Positions 1 to 6,229 of a stretch of DNA of 13,385 nt are shown here, in pieces. The notes below the pieces were generated by a model that did no database searches, had not been told where the DNA came from, and saw only the letters and a list, made by a program, of their open reading frames with translations. The position numbers were made by a program, and so were the translations under genes. Where the stretch lies: the NCBI GenBank assembly GCA_016283605.1, contig JAEENF010000252.1, positions 1 through 13,385 on the forward strand, in the 5' to 3' direction. This stretch comes from Prevotella sp. Lineage in GTDB: Bacteria > Bacteroidota > Bacteroidia > Bacteroidales > Bacteroidaceae. Each line of letters begins with the position of its first letter. Positions within the stretch are counted from its first letter, which is position 1.

Positions 1-641
1 CTTATCACAAAATAGGCTTCAATTTCATTGATATGATAGAGTCTCTTCAGGTCAAAGTATCCTCGGTCAAACACATAGTAAGCTCCCTGTTCATAAGGGA
101 TCTCGTCCATTGCTCGTTGGTCGTGTACCTTCGCCTCAGTAATGTGGATGAACGTAGGAATATCCGTCTGAATTTCATAGAGCGTATGCATCTTGATGCC
201 CGCTCTTGTACGGCGAAACTTTGCCCACCAGAAGACGCTCAAGCAAAGATCGATAGTAGTCGAGTCAAAGGCAAATACCGTCCCTTCTATCTCAAACTCT
301 TTGTAGATTCTCTTTCGTCTCGCAATGTCTATCATATGGTAGGCAAACTCTTCGAAGATAAGAGGTTCTCGTCTCTCGTTGACCTTTGCGAGATTGCTTC
401 TCGTTACGTTCTTGCCAAAGCCAAGATGATAGGCCTTATTGGAATGCGCAGAAATAATACTGGTCAGATCACGAAGGCTGTCACGGTTGCTCAGCTGCCC
501 GAACATCATGACGAGCAACTGGTTCCAGCATGTGAAATGCTTCACGTATTTATTCCCTTCGTATTTCATTACAATTCTATCAAAGATTCTCTGTGGCAAG
601 AACTCTATGAGCTGAGCGAAGATATATTTTCCGGTGTTCAT
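1..641 (-). CDS. IS4-family transposase (DUF4372/DDE type), N-terminal 213 codons, cut by the window edge
   Basis: This DDE transposase should catalyse cut-and-paste movement of its insertion sequence. Reading the minus strand from the ATG at 641-639 gives an uninterrupted frame that begins MNTGKYIFAQLIEFLPQRIF. A DUF4372-like N-terminal region (about residues 1-75) is followed by the start of the RNase H-like catalytic domain. The first catalytic aspartate is in FAFDSTT (D126) and the second in YVFDRGYF (D192); the glutamate would lie beyond the edge. The frame is open upstream to a TGA, but this ATG is the first and lies about 20 nt after the predicted transcript start. A plus-strand frame across the same bases is a shadow. 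Family recognition rests on recalled similarity to transposases common in Bacteroidales. Whether the gene is complete beyond the window is unknown. Confidence 0.88.
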   Translation of the reverse strand, partial: MNTGKYIFAQLIEFLPQRIFDRIVMKYEGNKYVKHFTCWNQLLVMMFGQLSNRDSLRDLTSIISAHSNKAYHLGFGKNVTRSNLAKVNERREPLIFEEFAYHMIDIARRKRIYKEFEIEGTVFAFDSTTIDLCLSVFWWAKFRRTRAGIKMHTLYEIQTDIPTFIHITEAKVHDQRAMDEIPYEQGAYYVFDRGYFDLKRLYHINEIEAYFVI

Positions 642-667
642 CGAATGACTGATTTGCTTTTGGATTG

Positions 668-699
668 CAAAAGTAGTCAATTCAAATCGTCACCGTCAA
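668..699 (-). promoter_or_regulatory. Promoter of the transposase gene
   Basis: On the minus strand the -7 element TACTTTTG (675-668) fits the Bacteroidota consensus TAnnTTTG. A -33 TTG (699-697) sits 21 bases upstream. The transcript would start around 660 and give a leader of about 20 nt before the ATG at 641. Confidence 0.6.
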
Positions 700-743
700 T
701 TTTCTGCTCTAAAACTCTATATTTAAGTAATTTACAAACATCT

Positions 744-760
744 CCACTATTATTTAGTGG
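744..760. repeat. Perfect 6-bp inverted repeat at the presumed IS end
   Basis: CCACTA, a 5-base spacer, then TAGTGG. It lies about 45 bp upstream of the transposase promoter's -33 element, next to another self-complementary octamer CACTAGTG (762-769). It could be a subterminal transposase-binding site or a structure that blocks transcription entering the element. With only one IS end visible, neither role can be settled. Confidence 0.5.
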
Positions 761-778
761 ACACTAGTGACACAATGT

Positions 779-799
779 TACAATGAATTGTATCGCGAT
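779..799. repeat. Two adjacent dyads upstream of uxaB
   Basis: TACAAT-GA-ATTGTA (779-792) is a perfect 6-bp inverted repeat. It shares its last base with the perfect palindrome ATCGCGAT (792-799). The pair lies about 67 bp upstream of the -33 element of the uxaB promoter, between that promoter and the IS end. Symmetry and position suit a repressor or activator site, but no regulator can be named and short dyads also arise by chance in A/T-rich DNA. The rest of the 642-935 intergenic stretch shows only the IS end and the two promoters. Confidence 0.3.
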
Positions 800-865
800 T
801 AGTCAGAATAGTTACAAAAGAACGCAAAGGTTTTCGTAGGTTTTAACGTTATATGACATTTCAAA

Positions 866-897
866 TTTGGTAGTTTCGACAAAAAACACTATCTTTG
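866..897 (+). promoter_or_regulatory. Promoter of uxaB (and probably uvrA)
   Basis: A -33 TTTG (866-869) and a -7 TATCTTTG (890-897) are separated by 20 bases, a textbook Bacteroidota housekeeping promoter. The transcript would start around 902-904 and give a leader of about 33 nt, almost all A and T with no Shine-Dalgarno sequence, typical of highly translated genes in this phylum. Confidence 0.8.
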
Positions 898-935
898 CAC
901 TCGCAATTAAAAAAGAATTAAAACAATATTTAAAA

Positions 936-2375
936 ATGAAACCACTAAACAAACAGTTTGCTCCAAAGAGCGTAATGCCTGAAAAGGTGATTCAGTTCGG
1001 CGAAGGTAATTTCCTCCGTGCATTTGTAGATTGGATTATCTGGAACATGGACCAGAAAACAGACTTCAATGGTTCTGTAGTTGTTGTACAACCTATCGAG
1101 AAAGGTATGGTGGACTGGCTCAATGCCCAAGACTGTCTTTATCATGTGAATCTTCAGGGTCGCGAGAACGGAAAGCCCGTAAACACCTTAGAGCGTATCG
1201 ATGTCATCAGCCGTGCTCTGAACCCCTATAGTCAGAATGCTGCTTTTATGGCTCTTGCTGACCAGCCAGAGATTCGTTTCGTCATCTCTAACACTACAGA
1301 GGCTGGTATTGCTTTCGATCCATCCTGTAAACTTGAAGATGCGCCCGCCAGTTCTTATCCTGGCAAACTTGTACAGTTGCTGTACCGTCGTTATCAGACC
1401 TTCAACGGTGATCCAACTAAAGGTCTTATCATCTTCCCATGTGAGTTGATTTTCCTTAATGGCCATGTGCTGAAGGAGTGTATTTATAAATATATAGATC
1501 TTTGGAACCTTGGCGCAGACTTTAAAAAATGGTTCGAAGAGGCTTGTGGCGTATACGCTACACTCGTTGACCGTATCGTTCCAGGTTTCCCACGCAAGGA
1601 GATTGCTGAGATTCAGGAGAAGATCTCCTATCGCGATAATCTGGTCGTTCAGGCAGAGAACTTCCACCTTTGGGTCATTGAGGCTCCCAAGGAAGTGGCT
1701 CAGGAGTTCCCTGCAGATAAAGCCGGACTGCATGTGCTGTTTGTGCCTTCTGAGGAGCCCTACCACAAGCGTAAGGTGACGCTGCTGAATGGCCCTCATA
1801 CCGTATTGAGTCCCGTAGCATTCCTTAGTGGTGTAAACATCGTGCGTGATGCTTGCAATCACGAAGTAATAGGAAAATATATTCATAAGGTACAGTTTGA
1901 TGAACTTATGCAGACCCTTGACCTGCCGATGGACGAGTTGGAGAAGTTTGCCGGTGATGTGTTGGAACGCTTTGATAACCCATACGTTGACCATCAGGTA
2001 ACTAGCATCATGCTTAATTCCTTCCCCAAGTTCCAGGCCCGTGACCTTCCTGGTGTGAAAACTTATCTGGATCGTAAGGGTGAACTGCCTAAGGGATTGG
2101 TATTTGGTCTTGCTGCCATCATTACATACTACAAGGGTGGTAAGCGTGAAGATGGTGTAGAGATTGTTCCTAACGATGATCAAAAGATCATGGATCTGCT
2201 GAAAGAACTCTGGGCCACTGGCGATACTCAGAAGGTTGCTGACGGTGTTCTTGGTGCTGAGTTCATCTGGCAGGAGGATCTGAACAAGATTCCTGGTCTC
2301 AACGAGATGATTAAGCAAGATCTCGACCTTATCAAGAGTGTTGGTATGCTCGAAGCCGTAAAGAGCATCTTATAA
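936..2375 (+). CDS. uxaB: Tagaturonate reductase (altronate oxidoreductase)
   Basis: UxaB reduces D-tagaturonate to D-altronate with NADH, the second step of galacturonate (pectin) breakdown in the cytoplasm. The 479-residue protein has the mannitol-dehydrogenase-family layout: an N-terminal Rossmann domain opening with QFGEGNFLRAF (about residues 18-28) and a C-terminal catalytic domain carrying the K-x4-N-x2-H signature (K280, N285, H288). SNTTEAGI and the KG-IIFPCELI stretch match the altronate rather than the mannonate branch, by recalled comparison with E. coli UxaB. I chose the ATG at 936. A longer frame from a TTG at 867 would begin inside the promoter's -33 box, upstream of the transcript start. 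No other uronate genes (uxaA, uxaC, kdgK) are in the window; the partner downstream is uvrA. Confidence 0.93.
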   Translation: MKPLNKQFAPKSVMPEKVIQFGEGNFLRAFVDWIIWNMDQKTDFNGSVVVVQPIEKGMVDWLNAQDCLYHVNLQGRENGKPVNTLERIDVISRALNPYSQNAAFMALADQPEIRFVISNTTEAGIAFDPSCKLEDAPASSYPGKLVQLLYRRYQTFNGDPTKGLIIFPCELIFLNGHVLKECIYKYIDLWNLGADFKKWFEEACGVYATLVDRIVPGFPRKEIAEIQEKISYRDNLVVQAENFHLWVIEAPKEVAQEFPADKAGLHVLFVPSEEPYHKRKVTLLNGPHTVLSPVAFLSGVNIVRDACNHEVIGKYIHKVQFDELMQTLDLPMDELEKFAGDVLERFDNPYVDHQVTSIMLNSFPKFQARDLPGVKTYLDRKGELPKGLVFGLAAIITYYKGGKREDGVEIVPNDDQKIMDLLKELWATGDTQKVADGVLGAEFIWQEDLNKIPGLNEMIKQDLDLIKSVGMLEAVKSIL

Positions 2376-2388
2376 AGTAAAAAAACTA

Positions 2389-5199
2389 TTGAGCAATTCG
2401 ATAGAGATTAAAGGGGCGAGGGTCAACAATCTGAAGAACGTTGACATCACTATTCCCCGTAACCAATTCGTAGTGATTGCCGGAGTCAGTGGCTCCGGCA
2501 AATCATCTTTGGCCTTCGACACACTCTATGCCGAGGGACAACGCCGTTATGTGGAGAGTCTTTCCAGTTATGCCCGTCAGTTCCTTGGAAGGATGAATAA
2601 ACCTGAGTGTGATTTCATCCGTGGAATACCACCAGCTATCGCCATCGAACAGAAGGTCATCTCAAGAAACCCGCGTTCCACAGTAGGCACTTCGACAGAG
2701 ATTTACGAATATCTCAGATTACTCTTTGCCCGTATCGGGCGTACATATTCACCCGACAGTGGCTGTGAGGTAAAGAAACACTCAACAGATGACATCGTCA
2801 GAAAAGTCTTAGAGTATTCCAAAGGAACGCGTTTTGTGGTCATGTCACCTATCCACCTGTCAGAAGGCAGGACGATGGAACAGCAACTGAAAGCTTATCT
2901 GTTGGAAGGCTATGCTCGTATCTACGTGAATGGTAATTTCCTGCGAATCGACGATTATCTCTCCGAGTACTCTGGAAAGTCTGATTCTCCAGAGTTATCC
3001 GATATCTACCTTGTTGTCGACCGCATGAGCGTTGACGACTCCAAAGATGTCATAGCACGTCTTGTTGACTCAACTGAAACCGCTTTCTATGAAGGACATG
3101 GTGAGTGTAGAATACTCTTCCCGCCAACCATCTTCTACGATTTCTCGATGAAGTTCGAGGCTGACGGTATCACTTTCGAGGAACCCTCAGACCAGATGTT
3201 CTCTTTTAACTCTCCAGCAGGAGCATGTCCCGAATGCCAAGGTTTCGGACGCATCATCGGTATCGATGAGAAACTGGTGATTCCCAATACCACACTGTCC
3301 CTCTATGACGGTTGTGTGATCTGCTGGCATGGTGATAAGATGAAAGAGTGGCAAGAGTGGTTCATCCGTCATGCAGCGAAAGATGACTTTCCCATCTTTG
3401 AGTCATATATGAACCTGAGCCAGCAACAGAAGGACTGGCTTTGGCATGGACTTCCTTCTGATAAGGGAAAGAAGGAGCGGCCTTGTATCGACACTTTCTT
3501 TGAGATGGTGAAAGACAATCAATACAAAATCCAGTATCGTGTGATGATGGCTAGGTACAGAGGAAAGACGACTTGTCCAAAATGTCACGGTACACGTCTG
3601 AAGCCTGAAGCTAACTTTGTGAAAATAGGTGGACGAAGTATCACCGATCTGGTTCAGATGCCTATTATCAGACTTAAAGAATGGTTTGATCATCTTGATC
3701 TTGAACCCCATGAGCAGGAGATCGCCAAACGTTTGTTGACCGAAATTCGTAGTCGACTGCAATTTCTTCTGGATGTGGGACTTGGCTATCTGATGCTCAA
3801 CCGTCTCTCGAATACTCTTTCTGGAGGTGAGAGTCAGCGTATCAATCTCTGTACATCATTAGGAAGTTCGCTCGTCGGATCACTTTACATCCTCGACGAG
3901 CCCAGTATAGGTCTTCACTCCAGAGACACCGAAAGACTGATTCATGTGCTGAAGGAACTGCAGTCATTGGGTAATACCGTAGTGGTTGTAGAACACGATG
4001 AAGAGATTATGCGTGCTGCTGACCATCTGATAGACATCGGTCCTGACGCAGGAAGATTAGGAGGTGAGATCGTCTTTGATGGTGATGCAAAAGACATCAA
4101 GGAAGATGCGCTCAAGAAATACCCACATAGCTACACGGTGAAGTATTTGCTACATGATGAGAATATACCCGTGCCAGTAAGTCGGAGACCATGGAACAGG
4201 CATATAGACATCAAAGGCGCAAGGATGAACAACCTGCGAGGCATCGATGTAGAAATACCTTTGAATGTCATGACAGTGGTGACAGGAGTCTCTGGTTCTG
4301 GCAAGTCGAGCCTGATAAAGGGAATCCTCTACCCCGCCCTTAAGCGTCACCTTGGTGATATCTGTGATACACCGGGCGAATATCTCGGATTGGCAGGCGA
4401 TATTGATGCCGTAAAACACGTGGAGTTCGTTGATCAGAACCCCATAGGCAAGAGTACCCGCTCTAATCCTGCCACTTACGTGAAGGCCTACGATGCCATA
4501 CGTGACCTCTATTCTGATCAGCCATTAGCCAAACAGATGGGCTTTACACCGCAATACTTCTCGTTTAATGCCGACGGGGGGCGCTGCGACGAATGTAAAG
4601 GTGCAGGAGTCATTACTGTAGAGATGCAGTTCATGGCCGACCTTGTTTTGGAATGTGAAGTCTGTCATGGAAAGCGTTTTAAACATGATATCCTTGATGT
4701 GAAATTCCATGATAAAAACATCGATGATGTCCTGAATATGACCATTTCTGAAGCTTTGGAATTTTTCACCAAACATGGGGAAAGTGTCATCGTCAAACGT
4801 CTGAAAACTCTTCAGGACGTTGGTTTAGGCTATATTAAACTGGGCCAGAACAGTTCATCACTCTCCGGTGGTGAAAACCAGCGTGTAAAACTGGCATATT
4901 TCATCGGACGGGAACAACAAGAACCCACACTATTCATCTTCGACGAACCTACAACAGGTCTGCATTTCCACGATATCCAAAAACTGCTCAACGCCTTTAA
5001 CGCATTGATAGAACGTGGTCATACCATTTTGGTGATAGAACACAACATGGAAATTATCAAATGTGCCGATCATGTGATAGACCTTGGTCCTGATGGCGGA
5101 GACAAAGGAGGAGCACTGGTGAAAGCAGGAACCCCCGAGGAGGTGGCCCAATGCAAAGAGAGCATCACAGGTCAATATTTGAAGGAAAAACTTAAATAA
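2389..5199 (+). CDS. uvrA: Excinuclease ABC subunit A
   Basis: UvrA is the damage-recognition ATPase of nucleotide excision repair. It loads UvrB at distorted DNA and acts as a dimer with two ABC modules per chain. Visible parts of this 936-residue protein (E. coli 940): Walker A GSGKSS at 35-40, first signature LSGGESQR at 477-484 followed by Walker B LYILDEPSIGLH, second Walker A GSGKSS at 636-641, second signature LSGGENQR at 825-832 followed by LFIFDEPTTGLH. The C-terminal zinc finger is complete (C733/C736 and C756/C759). The N-terminal one keeps only its second CxxC (C280/C283). The start is TTG at 2389: the family's usual opening (IEIKGARVNNLKN) begins five residues in, and no ATG or GTG lies nearby in frame. 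It begins 13 nt after uxaB with no promoter seen between, so co-transcription is likely. Confidence 0.96.
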   Translation: MSNSIEIKGARVNNLKNVDITIPRNQFVVIAGVSGSGKSSLAFDTLYAEGQRRYVESLSSYARQFLGRMNKPECDFIRGIPPAIAIEQKVISRNPRSTVGTSTEIYEYLRLLFARIGRTYSPDSGCEVKKHSTDDIVRKVLEYSKGTRFVVMSPIHLSEGRTMEQQLKAYLLEGYARIYVNGNFLRIDDYLSEYSGKSDSPELSDIYLVVDRMSVDDSKDVIARLVDSTETAFYEGHGECRILFPPTIFYDFSMKFEADGITFEEPSDQMFSFNSPAGACPECQGFGRIIGIDEKLVIPNTTLSLYDGCVICWHGDKMKEWQEWFIRHAAKDDFPIFESYMNLSQQQKDWLWHGLPSDKGKKERPCIDTFFEMVKDNQYKIQYRVMMARYRGKTTCPKCHGTRLKPEANFVKIGGRSITDLVQMPIIRLKEWFDHLDLEPHEQEIAKRLLTEIRSRLQFLLDVGLGYLMLNRLSNTLSGGESQRINLCTSLGSSLVGSLYILDEPSIGLHSRDTERLIHVLKELQSLGNTVVVVEHDEEIMRAADHLIDIGPDAGRLGGEIVFDGDAKDIKEDALKKYPHSYTVKYLLHDENIPVPVSRRPWNRHIDIKGARMNNLRGIDVEIPLNVMTVVTGVSGSGKSSLIKGILYPALKRHLGDICDTPGEYLGLAGDIDAVKHVEFVDQNPIGKSTRSNPATYVKAYDAIRDLYSDQPLAKQMGFTPQYFSFNADGGRCDECKGAGVITVEMQFMADLVLECEVCHGKRFKHDILDVKFHDKNIDDVLNMTISEALEFFTKHGESVIVKRLKTLQDVGLGYIKLGQNSSSLSGGENQRVKLAYFIGREQQEPTLFIFDEPTTGLHFHDIQKLLNAFNALIERGHTILVIEHNMEIIKCADHVIDLGPDGGDKGGALVKAGTPEEVAQCKESITGQYLKEKLK

Positions 5200-5209
5200 T
5201 TGTTAAAAA

Positions 5210-5242
5210 TTGAACAACGTATCGATATTTTTTGTAACTTTG
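5210..5242 (+). promoter_or_regulatory. Promoter of rpoD
   Basis: The -7 element TAACTTTG (5235-5242) is a consensus match. A -33 TTG (5210-5212) sits 22 bases upstream, slightly wider than usual. The predicted leader is about 68 nt to the ATG at 5317. The promoter starts 11 nt after the uvrA stop. I see no strong terminator between uvrA and rpoD, only a weak A/T dyad at 5200-5217, so some read-through from uvrA is possible. Confidence 0.7.
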
Positions 5243-5316
5243 CATCCGCAAAAATAGAGAAATATAGGATATTAGTTTGATAATCAGTCAGTTAGAAACG
5301 TTTCCAAGAGTATAAG

Positions 5317-6189
5317 ATGAGACAACTAAAGATTCAGAAGAGCATCACAAACCGTTCGAGCGAGGCACTCGACAAATACCTCGTTGAGATAGGAAGAGCA
5401 CCACTTATTTCCATTGATGAAGAAATTGAATTAGCACAGAAAATCCGTAAGGGTGGTCCTGAGGGTGAACGTGCTAAGGATAAGTTGGTTACTGCCAACC
5501 TGCGTTTCGTTGTATCCGTAGCCAAGCAGTATCAGCATCAGGGTCTGACACTTACAGACCTTATTGACGAAGGAAATATTGGTCTGATTAAAGCCGCTCA
5601 GAAGTTTGATGAGACACGTGGTTTTAAATTTATCTCTTACGCTGTTTGGTGGATTCGTCAGAGCATTCTTCAGGCTATTGCTGAGCAGAGCCGTATCGTT
5701 CGTCTGCCTCTGAATCAGGTAGGTTCGCTGAATAAGATTGGTCATGAAATCAATAAGTTCGAGCAGGAACATCAGCGTCATCCAAGTGTTTCTGAGTTGA
5801 GCGAAGCAACAAACCTCGATGAGGAAAAAATCAGTCAATCTATGATGGCTGACGGTCACCATGTAAGTATCGATGCTCCCTTCCAGGATGGCGAGGATAA
5901 CTGTATGCTTGACGTGATGGCTTCAGGTGACGACAGCCGTACAGACAAGCATGTTGACCATGAGTCGATGGCGCAGGAACTCAATACCGTCTTGAATAAG
6001 GTTCTGAAGGAGCGCGAGATTACTATTATCCGCGAGTGCTTCGGTATTGGTTGTCACGAAAAGGGCCTTGAAGAAATCGGTGATCAGCTGGGATTGACCC
6101 GTGAACGTGTTCGTCAGATTCGAGAAAAAAGTATTGCCAAGCTGCGTGACAGCGGTAATGCTAAGATTCTGATGAAATATTTAGGCTAA
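5317..6189 (+). CDS. rpoD: Primary (housekeeping) RNA polymerase sigma factor
   Basis: This subunit directs core RNA polymerase to most promoters. In Bacteroidota the primary sigma factor is short and reads the unusual -33 TTTG / -7 TAnnTTTG elements. The 290-residue protein lacks region 1.1 and begins with region 1.2 (SSEALDKYLVEIGR). Region 2.2 contains DLIDEGNIGLIKAAQKFD (81-98), and regions 2.3-2.4 contain GFKFISYAVWWIRQ (102-115) followed by the invariant EQSRIVRLP. Region 3 is a variable, acidic middle. Region 4.2 carries the helix-turn-helix around 251-270 (LEEIGDQLGLTRERVRQI). The ATG at 5317 is supported by the family's usual opening MRQLKI. It is monocistronic or ends at the hairpin downstream (6260-6298). 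The length and the region 4 wording match Prevotella-type RpoD as I recall it. Confidence 0.93.
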   Translation: MRQLKIQKSITNRSSEALDKYLVEIGRAPLISIDEEIELAQKIRKGGPEGERAKDKLVTANLRFVVSVAKQYQHQGLTLTDLIDEGNIGLIKAAQKFDETRGFKFISYAVWWIRQSILQAIAEQSRIVRLPLNQVGSLNKIGHEINKFEQEHQRHPSVSELSEATNLDEEKISQSMMADGHHVSIDAPFQDGEDNCMLDVMASGDDSRTDKHVDHESMAQELNTVLNKVLKEREITIIRECFGIGCHEKGLEEIGDQLGLTRERVRQIREKSIAKLRDSGNAKILMKYLG

Positions 6190-6193
6190 AAAG

Positions 6194-6224
6194 TTTGCGA
6201 CTCCAAAAATATTTCGTACTTTTG
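6194..6224 (+). promoter_or_regulatory. Promoter of the DUF5686-addAB operon
   Basis: A -33 TTTG (6194-6197) and a -7 TACTTTTG (6217-6224) are separated by 19 bases, the best fit to consensus in the window. It starts 5 nt after the rpoD stop codon. The expected transcript start (about 6228-6232) falls on or next to the GTG start codon at 6230, so the message would be leaderless or nearly so. Confidence 0.75.
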
Positions 6225-6229
6225 CATTC

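Larger units (their letters stand above)
1..765 (-). mobile_element. Insertion sequence of the IS4 family, one end only
   Basis: A minus-strand IS4-type transposase reading frame with its own promoter fills the left edge. The promoter-proximal end of the element appears to lie near 760-770, where coding-like sequence gives way to a palindrome (744-760) and then the uxaB upstream region. The other end is outside the window, so terminal inverted repeats and the target duplication cannot be paired and the 765 boundary is approximate. No break is visible in the transposase part that is present, so the copy may be intact. Confidence 0.55.

Noticed and set aside
33..767. Plus-strand open frame of 244 codons across the left edge
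   Set aside because: The minus strand of the same bases encodes a clear IS4-type transposase with catalytic residues and a promoter. The plus-strand frame has no recognisable domain and begins and ends without signals.
867..935. N-terminal extension of UxaB by 23 residues from a TTG
   Set aside because: It would start within the -33 box and run through the -7 element of the promoter, upstream of the predicted transcript start. The UxaB family begins at the ATG at 936.
1188..2318. Minus-strand open frame of 376 codons opposite uxaB
   Set aside because: It lies wholly within the well-supported uxaB, has no recognisable domain, and is explained by codon bias in the sense gene.
5200..5217. Possible terminator after uvrA (TTGTT ... 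AACAA)
   Set aside because: The stem is only 5 bp, mostly A-T, with no T-tract after it. It overlaps the rpoD -33 region.
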